Source: Acetomicrobium thermoterrenum DSM 13490
GTDB taxonomy: Bacteria > Synergistota > Synergistia > Synergistales > Acetomicrobiaceae
DNA: 64,000 nt
Reading direction: 5' to 3'
Assembly: GCF_900107215.1 (NCBI RefSeq)
Contig: NZ_FNPD01000002.1
Span: 124,001 to 188,000 of the forward strand
A program made the translations under genes and the position numbers. This document shows, piece after piece, positions 43,534 through 52,768 of the stretch. Each line of letters opens with the position of its first letter. Within the stretch, counting starts at the first letter, position 1. The notes beneath the pieces were generated by a model. The model was not told where the DNA came from. It ran no database searches and saw only the letters and a program-made list of their open reading frames with translations.

Positions 43534-43562
43534 TTCTAAGTACGAATCAATAGTGTTATATT
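43534..43562 (+). promoter_or_regulatory. Candidate promoter of the nuoE-like operon
   Basis: TTCTAA (43534-43539), 17 bases and TATATT (43557-43562) on the plus strand precede the operon. The -10 box is good, the -35 box weak. Confidence 0.4.
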
Positions 43563-43611
43563 ATCCCTAAATTCATTTTTTTGACCAGCTTTTCAAATAG
43601 GAGGGAAGCCC

Positions 43612-44112
43612 ATGCTTTCAACAAAACAAGATGACGAGCAGGCTTTACAGAACATTATCGAGACCTTTAGGGGTAAAAAGGGCATCACAATTTCGCTTTT
43701 ATCGAAAATACAAGAAAGTTACGGCTATTTGCCACAAGAAGTATTGAGCAGGGTAGCCAAAGAGCTCGATATTCCCGAAGCAAGTCTCTATGGTGTAGCG
43801 ACATTTTATGCCATGTTTAGATTTAAACCTTTAGGCAAATATACCATAAAACTCTGCAGAGGAACGGCTTGTCATGTACAGGGATCCTTGTTAATAGCTC
43901 AAGAAGTGATGAGACATCTGGGAATTTCGGAAGGAGAGACGACGGACGACGGACTTTTTACGTTGGAGCTTGTCGCCTGTCTCGGATGCTGCAGCCTGGC
44001 TCCTGTTATGATGGTCGGAGAAGACGTTTATGGTCGCCTGACGCCCGATAGGGCCGTAAAGGTTCTGGATAGCTACAGAACGAACAAAAGAGGTGAAGGC
44101 AATAATGACTAA
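43612..44112 (+). CDS. NuoE/HydC-like [2Fe-2S] subunit
   Basis: This 166-residue 24-kDa-type subunit has four ligands for a [2Fe-2S] cluster: Cys82-x4-Cys87 (CRGTACH) and Cys123 with Cys127 (CLGCC; Cys126 is extra). It is the small partner of a NADH-oxidising flavoprotein. The start follows GGAGGGAAGC. Its stop overlaps the start of the NuoF-like gene by eight bases, as in HydABC and NADH-linked formate dehydrogenase operons. Confidence 0.93.
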   Translation: MLSTKQDDEQALQNIIETFRGKKGITISLLSKIQESYGYLPQEVLSRVAKELDIPEASLYGVATFYAMFRFKPLGKYTIKLCRGTACHVQGSLLIAQEVMRHLGISEGETTDDGLFTLELVACLGCCSLAPVMMVGEDVYGRLTPDRAVKVLDSYRTNKRGEGNND

Positions 44113-45877
44113 TACAATAGTGCGCGTTGGGATGGCAAGCTGTGGTTTGGCATCGGGGGCAGACTCCGTTTATGAGGAACTCTCCAAAGTGCTTGTCGGA
44201 GACGAAAATACTATTTTAAAAAAGGTCGGATGTATTGGCCTGTGCTCATATGAACCTTTAGTTGAAGTAGAAATCGAGGGCAAGAGAACCATTTATGGAT
44301 ATATGACACCCGAATTGGCCAAGGAATTGGTCGGCTCCTCCTTTCGCCCCACTTCAGCCCTAAAAGAAAAGATTATATACAGCGATGAGGAAACTCAGGC
44401 GCCGGAAAATAACAGGATGGCAAAGCAGGTCAGGATAGTTCTCAGAAACTGCGGGATAATTGACCCGGAAAAAATAGACGAGGCCATTTCCAGAGGGGCT
44501 TATGAGGCGTTTTCAAAGGCCGTGAAGGAAATGTCTCCCGATGAAGTCATAGATGAAGTGTACAGATCAGGCCTTAGGGGTCGTGGTGGCGCAGGATTCC
44601 CAACGGGGCTTAAGTGGAAATTTACGCGACAAGCCAAGGGAGAATCCAAATATGTGATTTGCAATGCCGACGAAGGAGATCCGGGCGCCTTTATGGACAG
44701 GTCCGTATTGGAGGGTGACCCCCACGCCGTCATAGAGGGTATGGCTATATGCGCTTACGCCGTCGGTGCTTCTCACGGTTATATTTATTGTCGAGCAGAA
44801 TATCCTTTGGCCATAAAAAGGATAAACATAGCTCTTGACCAGGCACGCGAAAGAGGCTTTTTGGGAGACAACGTTTTTGGCAGCGGCTTTAATTTCGATA
44901 TAGAGATAAAAGAAGGGGCCGGGGCATTTGTTTGCGGCGAAGAGACAGCCCTGATAGCCTCAATAGAAGGAAAACGGGGAATGCCGCGACCTCGACCTCC
45001 CTTTCCAGCCGAAAGCGGCGTTTGGGGAAAGCCGACCAACATTAACAACGTGGAAACCTATGCAAACGTGCCGTGGATAATACGACATGGAGCATCGGAA
45101 TTCTCAGCTTTTGGTACGGAAAAAAGCAAGGGAACGAAGGTATTTGCCCTCGCCGGCAAGGTAGCCAAAGGAGGCCTCATCGAAATTCCAATGGGAATGC
45201 CCATCAGAGAAGTAATATATGATATTGGCGGCGGAATCGCCGACGGAAAAGAGATCAAAGCAGTACAAATGGGCGGGCCGTCGGGAGGATGCATACCTTC
45301 CTGGCTTCTCGATACACCGGTAGATTACGAATCCATAACAGCCACGGGAGCAATCATGGGTTCCGGAGGTATGATTGTTTTGGACGAAACAAGCTGCGTC
45401 GTCGATGTGGCAAAGTTTTTTCTGAACTTCACACAACGCGAATCCTGCGGAAAATGTCCCTTTTGCAGAATAGGTACAAAAAGAATGCTAGAGATATTAG
45501 AACGCATCAGCAACGGAGAGGGAAAGATGGAGGATCTTGATCTGCTTTATGAACTGGCATTACAGGTAAAGGAAGGTTCCCTATGCGGTCTTGGACAGAC
45601 GGCCCCAAACCCTGTGTTGACTACGCTAAAATACTTCAGAGAGGAATACGAAACTCATGTTAAGGACAAGAAATGTCCCGCAAAGGTGTGCCCTTCTCTC
45701 ATTCGCTACACAATAAATACCGATCTATGCATAGGTTGTACTAGATGTGCCAGGATATGTCCCGTTGGCGCAATTAGCGGCAAAGTTAAGGAACCCCACG
45801 AAATAGACGACGCCAAATGCGTGAGATGCGGGCAATGCAAACAGACCTGTCCTGTCTCTGCTATATTTGTTGATTGA
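44105..45877 (+). CDS. NuoF/HydB-like NADH-binding flavoprotein subunit
   Basis: This 590-residue protein has an N-terminal thioredoxin-like [2Fe-2S] domain (residues 1-100). The 51-kDa domain follows, with NADH/FMN site GRGGAGFPTGLKWKF, GDPGAFMDRSVLEG and GAGAFVCGEETALI. The [4Fe-4S] motif ESCGKCPFCRIGT comes next. Two C-terminal ferredoxin-type clusters (CIGCTRCARICP and CVRCGQCKQTCP) finish it. This layout is that of HydB of electron-bifurcating hydrogenases, not of complex I NuoF, which lacks the ferredoxin tail. I start at the ATG at 44105 after GAGGTGA. Confidence 0.93.
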   Translation: MTNTIVRVGMASCGLASGADSVYEELSKVLVGDENTILKKVGCIGLCSYEPLVEVEIEGKRTIYGYMTPELAKELVGSSFRPTSALKEKIIYSDEETQAPENNRMAKQVRIVLRNCGIIDPEKIDEAISRGAYEAFSKAVKEMSPDEVIDEVYRSGLRGRGGAGFPTGLKWKFTRQAKGESKYVICNADEGDPGAFMDRSVLEGDPHAVIEGMAICAYAVGASHGYIYCRAEYPLAIKRINIALDQARERGFLGDNVFGSGFNFDIEIKEGAGAFVCGEETALIASIEGKRGMPRPRPPFPAESGVWGKPTNINNVETYANVPWIIRHGASEFSAFGTEKSKGTKVFALAGKVAKGGLIEIPMGMPIREVIYDIGGGIADGKEIKAVQMGGPSGGCIPSWLLDTPVDYESITATGAIMGSGGMIVLDETSCVVDVAKFFLNFTQRESCGKCPFCRIGTKRMLEILERISNGEGKMEDLDLLYELALQVKEGSLCGLGQTAPNPVLTTLKYFREEYETHVKDKKCPAKVCPSLIRYTINTDLCIGCTRCARICPVGAISGKVKEPHEIDDAKCVRCGQCKQTCPVSAIFVD

Positions 45878-45891
45878 GGAGGCTTTTAGGT

Positions 45892-48800
45892 ATGGAGCGA
45901 AACATTAGAGTATTGCTAAACGGTCGTGAAGTCTACGGTTACCCGGGACAAACGATATTAGATCTTTGCAAGGATTGTGGTGTGGACATACCTTTTCTGT
46001 GTTACGATCCGCATCTTTCGACACACGGAGGATGTTCTGTTTGCCTGGTGGAAGTGAAGGGGGCCAAGGCTTTGGTGCGAGCCTGCTCCAATAAGATATC
46101 CCAGGGCATGGAGATATACACCAATACGGAAAGAACTGTCGCGGCAAGGAGGACAGCTCTGGAGCTTTTGTTATCGGATCACTTTGGAGATTGCAGACCG
46201 CCCTGTACTCTTGCCTGCCCTGCCAGAGGTGATGTTCAAGGTTACGTAAACTTAGCTGCCTCCGGCTTTTACAAAGAAGCCTTGGACTTGCTCCACGAAA
46301 ACGTAACCCTTCCTGCTTCCATAGGACGAATTTGTCCTGCACCCTGCCAGGAAAAGTGCAGACGCAATTTCGTCGACGAAGAACCTGTTTCCATAAGGGA
46401 GATCAAGCGCTTCGTAGGAGACTGGGCCATCGAAAATGGCATGCTGGGCCACATAGACGAAATACAGGAAAACGGCCACAACGTAGCTATTGTAGGGGGA
46501 GGCCCCGCTGGATTATCGGCTGCCTTTTTTCTCAGAAAAAAAGGTTATGCCGTGACTATTTTCGAGAAAGAATCGCATCTGGGAGGCATGATGCGATACG
46601 GGATCCCAGAGTACAGGCTACCCCGAGACATCATGCAGAAAGAAATAGACTGGTTGCTGTCGTGGGGCATAAAGGTCCAGACGGACACTGCCCTTGGAAG
46701 AGATATAACTTTAGAGCAATTGCGCAGGGAATTTGATGCCATATTGCTCGCCTTTGGCTGCTGGCAAAGCACACCTTTACGCGTCCCGGGAGAGGACCTA
46801 AAGGGTGTATTTGGCGGAATAAATTTCCTGTATCAGGTGAATAACCGTCTTCCCGTAGAGATAGGCAAGAAAGTCGCTGTCATCGGGGGTGGAAATACCG
46901 CAATGGACGCCTGTCGATGCGCCAAAAGGCTTGGGGCTGAAGAAGTTACAGTAGTTTACAGACGCACAAGACAGGAAATGCCGGCCGAGGACGCTGAAAT
47001 CGAGGAGGCAATGGAAGAAGGGATAAACTTTATTTTCCTTGCAGCACCCAAGGAAATATCAGGTGACGAATCGGTCCGTGAACTTGTGTGCGAAAAGATG
47101 GTCCTTGGCGAGCCCGACGAATCGGGAAGAAGAAGGCCCATTCCTACGGGAGAAACATTTACCTTGACTGTAGATACCGTGATAGCTGCAATAGGACAAA
47201 GGGCCGTACTCGACTTTCTGCCGCCTGAAATCCACGACGGCCGAAAGATTTTAGGCGATGACAACTACGCTACCCCTCTCGAAAAGGTATTTCTATGCGG
47301 AGATTTGAGGACCGGACCCGATATAGCAATTGCGGCTATAGGGGAAGGCCATTTTGCTGCTGAATCTATACATCATTTTATTACCCGCGGATATCCCAAG
47401 CGCCCCTTTGAATGCGACGTCACAAGAGAAGACCTAGGGCCCGAAGATTTCAGGGACAAGAAAAAACAACCCAGGGAAATGCCTAAAATCTTCCCGGCAG
47501 AGGAAAGACTTGAAAAACCCTTCAAAGAATTCAGCAAGGGGCTCACGGAAGAGCAGGTAAAAAGAGATGCCAGCCGATGCATGGAGTGCGGATGTCCCGA
47601 CGTCTTCGAATGCAAATTGCGCTCTTATTCGATCGAATACGAGGCTTCGCCTACACGGCTTAGCGGAGAAAGGATAAAGCGCCTTGAGGAAAAATTGAAA
47701 TACTTCGACAGAAACATGGATAAATGTATACTTTGTGGAAGATGCGTCAGGACCTGCGATGAGATCGTCGGACTACATGCCATTGATTTTGTAAGCAGGG
47801 GATTTGTCTCGACAATACACGATGCATACATGAAGCCCTTGGATGAATCTGAATGCACGGGGTGCGGCCTTTGCGTGCAGCTATGCCCCGTCGGCGCTCT
47901 TACCGAGAAACGAAAAGAGCGTTGGCCTCACAGTGAAATCCCAACGGCCACAAAGACCACCTGCGGTGAATGCTCTCTTGGGTGCGAGATATATGTAAAT
48001 GCCGACAAGGGGAAACGTAATGTAGTGCGGGTTACCACAGAGTTGGGGTCCCCAACTTCGCCCACTCGCGGGCTGTGTTGTTTCAAGGCGCGAACCTTCC
48101 ATTTAAAAAGACAAAGGCCGGAAATAAATAAAGATATCAAGGAAACTTTGCCTGAACTCGTCGACTTCCTTCGTTCCGAAGGAGTTGTCTCGCTATTTTT
48201 AGGGAACTCGCTGAGCAACGAAGAATATGAGTCCATAAAAGAGTTTTTAAACCGTAAAGGGCAAAATATCGCAGTCTCAATTTTGGAAGCCGATGACTTT
48301 AAAGCTTTCACGTCCCTTGCCGAGGAGGCAAACTTGAAGAGATGTACGCTGGGACAAATCTACGAATCCGATGTCGTCTTCCTTATTGACGAAAACATGG
48401 ATCAGGAAGTACCTTTGATCACCACGATGTTACGCAAAAATGTCAGAGAAGATGGCTTAAATGTAATTTACTTGGGAAGCGATCCTGGATTGCTCGACAG
48501 GGGTACCACAATTTTACTGAAGACCGATGTAGCGGAAATATATCCTATACTCGAATCTTTCACAGATGAAAAGCTGATCAAAAAGACATCGGAGCTCTCG
48601 GGGATAAAGGAGACAACGCTTATCAGGGCAATAAATACACTAAAATCAGCCAAATATCCTATTTTCTTGGCGGGACCAAAAGTTACCTCAAATGCCTCTT
48701 CAGCCAAGGCGTTCGTAAAATTATGTTCGACCTTGGACAAATGCTCCTACATACCTCTCTATCGGGGTGCTAATACCGAGGGAGCTTTACGCGTACTTGG

Positions 48801-49125
48801 AGATATTTTAACTCCGACAATCGATAATCTGAGCATGATCAAGAAGGGCCAGGTTACAAAGCTGGTGTTGGTCGAACCCGATCAAGCCACCGTTGAAGTC
48901 CTACAAGGGGTCAATGCGGACAATCGTGCCAAATGTGCCCTCTTGGCATCGAGATCATTCGAGGATATTAAAGCAGATCTGGTAATGCCAATTGCGGGTT
49001 GGTACGAAAGGCGGGGAAAGGTAATAAACGTATCGGGAGAGATCTTGAAACAAGAAATAACCGTAATACCTCAGAAAAAGAGCAAAACCCTATCTTCGTT
49101 AATCAAAGCACTCACAGAAATCTGA
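45892..49125 (+). CDS. NuoG/GltD fusion iron-sulfur flavoprotein
   Basis: Domains in order in this 1077-residue protein: [2Fe-2S] ferredoxin (Cys37, 48, 51, 65); GltD-type double [4Fe-4S] domain (Cys101/105/109 and 148/152/156); FAD-binding Rossmann (AIVGGGPAGLSAA, about 199); NAD(P)H-binding Rossmann (VAVIGGGNTAMDACRCAKRL, about 328); two [4Fe-4S] motifs (CILCGRCVRTC at about 613, CTGCGLCVQLCP at about 655); molybdopterin-type [4Fe-4S] domain (CGECSLGC at about 691); and a diverged NuoG/FdhA-like tail to the end. No H-cluster domain and no formate dehydrogenase Cys/Sec motif is seen. It forms a complex with the two upstream genes. I start at the ATG nine bases after GAGGAGG. Confidence 0.9.
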   Translation: MERNIRVLLNGREVYGYPGQTILDLCKDCGVDIPFLCYDPHLSTHGGCSVCLVEVKGAKALVRACSNKISQGMEIYTNTERTVAARRTALELLLSDHFGDCRPPCTLACPARGDVQGYVNLAASGFYKEALDLLHENVTLPASIGRICPAPCQEKCRRNFVDEEPVSIREIKRFVGDWAIENGMLGHIDEIQENGHNVAIVGGGPAGLSAAFFLRKKGYAVTIFEKESHLGGMMRYGIPEYRLPRDIMQKEIDWLLSWGIKVQTDTALGRDITLEQLRREFDAILLAFGCWQSTPLRVPGEDLKGVFGGINFLYQVNNRLPVEIGKKVAVIGGGNTAMDACRCAKRLGAEEVTVVYRRTRQEMPAEDAEIEEAMEEGINFIFLAAPKEISGDESVRELVCEKMVLGEPDESGRRRPIPTGETFTLTVDTVIAAIGQRAVLDFLPPEIHDGRKILGDDNYATPLEKVFLCGDLRTGPDIAIAAIGEGHFAAESIHHFITRGYPKRPFECDVTREDLGPEDFRDKKKQPREMPKIFPAEERLEKPFKEFSKGLTEEQVKRDASRCMECGCPDVFECKLRSYSIEYEASPTRLSGERIKRLEEKLKYFDRNMDKCILCGRCVRTCDEIVGLHAIDFVSRGFVSTIHDAYMKPLDESECTGCGLCVQLCPVGALTEKRKERWPHSEIPTATKTTCGECSLGCEIYVNADKGKRNVVRVTTELGSPTSPTRGLCCFKARTFHLKRQRPEINKDIKETLPELVDFLRSEGVVSLFLGNSLSNEEYESIKEFLNRKGQNIAVSILEADDFKAFTSLAEEANLKRCTLGQIYESDVVFLIDENMDQEVPLITTMLRKNVREDGLNVIYLGSDPGLLDRGTTILLKTDVAEIYPILESFTDEKLIKKTSELSGIKETTLIRAINTLKSAKYPIFLAGPKVTSNASSAKAFVKLCSTLDKCSYIPLYRGANTEGALRVLGDILTPTIDNLSMIKKGQVTKLVLVEPDQATVEVLQGVNADNRAKCALLASRSFEDIKADLVMPIAGWYERRGKVINVSGEILKQEITVIPQKKSKTLSSLIKALTEI

Positions 49126-49144
49126 AAAACGTCAGAAAATGCAA

Positions 49145-49180
49145 AATAATTAAGCGGGAGGATTCTCCCGCTTAATTATT
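49145..49180. terminator. Bidirectional terminator between the NuoEFG-like operon and fusA2
   Basis: AATAATTAAGCGGGAG pairs perfectly with CTCCCGCTTAATTATT around GATT. The outer stem is AU-rich on both strands, so it could end both converging transcripts, although a long U-run is missing. Confidence 0.75.
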
Positions 49181-49208
49181 ATATTCGAGCTAGGGATACA
49201 AAGTATAT

Positions 49209-51293
49209 TTACTCTTCTTCCGCCTCAGCTTGAGCCTGAGCTATTATCTTTTTGGCCAGGTCTTGAGGGACTTCTTCGTAGTGAGAATATTCCATGGAGA
49301 AACTGCCTCGGCCCGAAGTCATGGAACGAAGGACGATGGCATACCTGAACATTTCCGCAAGAGGCACTTGGGCCTTAACCACCTGTAATCTCCCTCTGCT
49401 CTCGATACCCATAATTCTCCCTCTTCTAGAGTTCAAATCGCCCATGACATCGCCCAGATACTCCTCGGGCACTACTACTTCCACGTCCATGATCGGTTCA
49501 AGTAAGACGGGAGAGCCTTCCATAAAACACTTCTTGAAAGCCATTGAAGCTGCTATTTTAAAGGCCATTTCTGAAGAATCGACTTCATGGTAAGAGCCGT
49601 CGTAAAGAACGGCCTTAAAATCTATGGCAGGATAGCCGGCAAGGACACCCTTTTGAGCTGCCTCTCTTAATCCTTTTTCGACGGCAGGAATGTATTGCTT
49701 GGGAACGACCCCACCGACAATACGATCCTCAAACTCGACACCGCTGCCCCGCTCTGTAGGCTGCAACTCAAGCCACACGTCCCCGTATTGTCCTCGGCCA
49801 CCGGTTTGCTTCTTGTATTTGCCTTGCGCTTTAGAGGGCTTTTTGATGGTCTCTCTGTATGGAACTTTGGGTAAACGAGTTTCGAGTTCCACGCCATATC
49901 TTTCTTTAATGCGCGACAGGACTACGTCCAGATGTAAATCTCCCATGCCTGAAAGGAGGTGGTCTCCGGTTTCAACGTTTTTCTCATAGCGCAACGTGGA
50001 ATCCTCTTCGAGCATGCGATGAATAGCGTTAGACAGCTTATCTTCGTCAGCCCTGCTTTTAGGAACGACTGCCAGGCTATAAACGGGATTCGGAAATTGA
50101 ATCGCGGGAAACGTAAAATCGACTCCCTTGACTGCAACGGTATCCCCGACACCGGCGTTTTGCAACTTGGGGATAGCCACAATGTCTCCCACTGTCACCT
50201 CTTTAACGTCCTTCCCTTCCTTGCCCCTCATGAACCTTAGAGAGCTTATCCTTTCCTCGACCTTTTTATTTACAATGAATACAGATTGATCCGAAGTCAA
50301 GGTCCCTGAAAATACTCTAACGAATGATAGCTTTCCCACATAGGGATCGACCATGACTTTAAAACAGAGAGAGCTGAATTTCTCATTGGGATCGGGCTTC
50401 ACTTTTACTTCATTGCCCTCTGCATCTATCGCCTTTCTGGGAAACATATCTACTGGGGAGGGCAGAATATCGGTTATGGTATCTAAAAGCTGGAATATTC
50501 CGATATTCGCAAGAGCCGAACCGGGCAATACGGGCATCACTATCCTATTTAACACCGCCTTTTTCAATGCCTCTACCAACTCTTGTTCTTCCAGTTCTTC
50601 TCCGTCGAGGTAACGCATCATCAGTTCATCGTCAACTTCCACTACCCTCTCCACCAAGGCTTCACGGGCAGAGGAAAGTCCTTCCTCGAGTTCGGAGGGA
50701 CAATCAATCTCCTTATACTCTCGACTTCCATCACCTTTATATATAAAGGCCTTTCCGGTCAGCACATTTACTAAGCCTTTAAAATTTGTTTCCTGACCGA
50801 TGGGTAAAAACAACGGAAGTGCTTTATTCGTCAAAACCTCCTGAATTTCTTTCAATGTCCTGTAAAAATCAGCATTTTCCCTTTCCACTTTATTTATAAA
50901 AAACAGTACGGGTACGGAAAAATCCTCGGCAAAATCGAAGGCCTTTTCAGTTTGAACTTCCACGCCATCGACTCCGCTTACAACTATAACCGCCGAGTCA
51001 GCCACTCGCATTCCCGAACGCAGATCTCCAATGAAATCGGCATAACCAGGGGTATCAAGAACAAACATCCTTTTGCCATTATAGTCGAAGGTTGCGACAG
51101 ATGTATTGATAGAAATCTGTCTCTTCTGTTCTTCGGCGTCATAATCGCTGACGGTATTGCCATCCTCTACTTTACCTAAACGTCCAATAACTTCCGCATC
51201 GAACAACATTGCCTCGACCAGCGATGTCTTTCCTGCACCTCCGTGAGCTGCTACCGCAATCGTTCTCGTATCCTCAGGTTTGTGCGCTCCCAT
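49209..51293 (-). CDS. Elongation factor G-like translational GTPase (EF-G2 type)
   Basis: This 694-residue protein has all EF-G domains: P-loop AAHGGAGKTSLVEAM, switch II LDTPGYADFIGD, G4 FINKVERENADF, domain IV GRGQYGDVWLELQP and domain V RRGRIMGIESRGRLQ. The P-loop reads HGGAGKTS where the main EF-G has HIDAGKTT, and this points to the EF-G2 paralogue. The main fusA, normally in the str operon, is not in this window. It is the last gene of a long operon, 17 bases after gatB. Its role may be in translocation under special conditions, or ribosome recycling. Confidence 0.9.
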   Translation of the reverse strand: MGAHKPEDTRTIAVAAHGGAGKTSLVEAMLFDAEVIGRLGKVEDGNTVSDYDAEEQKRQISINTSVATFDYNGKRMFVLDTPGYADFIGDLRSGMRVADSAVIVVSGVDGVEVQTEKAFDFAEDFSVPVLFFINKVERENADFYRTLKEIQEVLTNKALPLFLPIGQETNFKGLVNVLTGKAFIYKGDGSREYKEIDCPSELEEGLSSAREALVERVVEVDDELMMRYLDGEELEEQELVEALKKAVLNRIVMPVLPGSALANIGIFQLLDTITDILPSPVDMFPRKAIDAEGNEVKVKPDPNEKFSSLCFKVMVDPYVGKLSFVRVFSGTLTSDQSVFIVNKKVEERISSLRFMRGKEGKDVKEVTVGDIVAIPKLQNAGVGDTVAVKGVDFTFPAIQFPNPVYSLAVVPKSRADEDKLSNAIHRMLEEDSTLRYEKNVETGDHLLSGMGDLHLDVVLSRIKERYGVELETRLPKVPYRETIKKPSKAQGKYKKQTGGRGQYGDVWLELQPTERGSGVEFEDRIVGGVVPKQYIPAVEKGLREAAQKGVLAGYPAIDFKAVLYDGSYHEVDSSEMAFKIAASMAFKKCFMEGSPVLLEPIMDVEVVVPEEYLGDVMGDLNSRRGRIMGIESRGRLQVVKAQVPLAEMFRYAIVLRSMTSGRGSFSMEYSHYEEVPQDLAKKIIAQAQAEAEEE

Positions 51294-51310
51294 CGTCCTA
51301 CCCCCCTAAT

Positions 51311-52768
51311 TTAAATCTTGCTCATGATGAGCGATTGCACCTCTTTCGGATCTGCCTGTCCTTTCGTTTCTCTCATGACAATGCCCTGTAAAAATTTAAC
51401 TTTTTTACCTTTTTTATCCTTGCCAGCTCTTATCTCTTCTACAACCTCAGCGTTTTCAGCTAGGACTTTGACGACAATTGCTTCCAAATCGGAGCCTGTT
51501 AATTTACCTGTGCTTAACCCTAAAGCTCTAATGGCGTCATCGACATTTAATGATTTTTCCAACATCATGGCGAAAACCTCTTTTGCAGCTGTCGTCGAAA
51601 GATCCCCTCTATCGATTCGAGACAAAAGAAGGGCCATCTCATCCGGCGGTATCGTAAGCTCCTCTGCAGAAATTGCTCTCTCGTTTAATACCCTCATTAT
51701 TTCAGTCCTTATCCAGTTTGACGCCACTTTAACGGGAGATCCTCGTTTGACTAGATCATCCATGAGAAGAGCCACATCGCGCCGCTCCGTAAGTACCTCC
51801 GCCTCTTCGAGGGATAAACCGTAATCGCTGATAAATCTGTCCCTTACTTCCCACGGAAGTTCGGGCAGTTCCTTGCACAACTGAACTATGGTTCTCTCAT
51901 CCACGACAAGGGGAGGAAGATCGGGATCGGGAAAATATCTGTAATCCTCGGCTTCTTCCTTGCTGCGGCTTGAAATGGTCTTACCCGAATCGTCATCCCA
52001 ATGCCTGGTCTCGCGAACTATCGTCTCCCCTTTGCTTTTAACTTCTTTCTGCCTTTCGTATTCGTACTCCAGGGCTCTCTCTAAAGCTTTTAGGGAGTTC
52101 ATATTTTTTACTTCTACCTTTTCACCCCATTTGCCGCCCGATTCCATTATCGAAATGTTTGCGTCAACTCTCAACGATCCCGACTCCATGTCGCCGTCAG
52201 AAACCCCGAGATATCTGACCAATTGACGCAATCTAGACACGAACTCCCTTGCCTGCTTTGGGGATGTTATGTCAGGTTGGGTGACTATTTCCATCAAAGG
52301 AACTCCCGACCGGTTATAATCTACAAGAGAATAATCAGCACCCATCAACCTTCCGCCGACAGCAGCATGGACAAGTTTTCCGGCATCTTCTTCCAAATGA
52401 AGTCTTTGTATTCTGATCTTGTGCGCCTTTCCGTCATCATTTACCTCAAGATGACCATCAACGGCAAGGGGCAAATCGTATTGACTTATCTGGTAGGCCT
52501 TGGGAAGATCGGGATAAAAATAATGTTTTCTATGGAACACGGTATGGGTATTGACTTTGCACCGCATAGCCAAGGCCATCCTGACTGCATACATTATGGC
52601 CCTTTCGTTAATGACCGGAAGAGATCCCGGCAAACCCAGGCAGATAGGGCATACATGGTTGTTTGGCCTAGCGCCAATATAATCAGTCGAACAAGAGCAA
52701 AACATCTTGGATTTCGTCGATAATTGAACATGAATTTCCAGTCCTATTACAGGAATAAATTCGTTCAC
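51311..52768 (-). CDS. gatB: Aspartyl/glutamyl-tRNA amidotransferase subunit B
   Basis: This 485-residue subunit holds the kinase-like tRNA-binding core. The N-terminal part (IGLEIHVQLSTKSKMFC and CPICLGLPGSLPVIN), DYNRSGVPLMEIVT and the C-terminal YqeY domain are all present. It phosphorylates Glu (or Asp) on the misacylated tRNA before amidation. It starts with GTG overlapping the gatA stop (GTGA). Confidence 0.96.
   Translation of the reverse strand: MNEFIPVIGLEIHVQLSTKSKMFCSCSTDYIGARPNNHVCPICLGLPGSLPVINERAIMYAVRMALAMRCKVNTHTVFHRKHYFYPDLPKAYQISQYDLPLAVDGHLEVNDDGKAHKIRIQRLHLEEDAGKLVHAAVGGRLMGADYSLVDYNRSGVPLMEIVTQPDITSPKQAREFVSRLRQLVRYLGVSDGDMESGSLRVDANISIMESGGKWGEKVEVKNMNSLKALERALEYEYERQKEVKSKGETIVRETRHWDDDSGKTISSRSKEEAEDYRYFPDPDLPPLVVDERTIVQLCKELPELPWEVRDRFISDYGLSLEEAEVLTERRDVALLMDDLVKRGSPVKVASNWIRTEIMRVLNERAISAEELTIPPDEMALLLSRIDRGDLSTTAAKEVFAMMLEKSLNVDDAIRALGLSTGKLTGSDLEAIVVKVLAENAEVVEEIRAGKDKKGKKVKFLQGIVMRETKGQADPKEVQSLIMSKI

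Noticed and set aside
45892-49125. Selenocysteine or FDH-type active site in the C-terminal part of the NuoG-GltD fusion
   Set aside because: No in-frame TGA is present and no Cys/Sec-x-x-x-His motif is seen after the molybdopterin-type Fe-S domain, so a formate dehydrogenase call was dropped.
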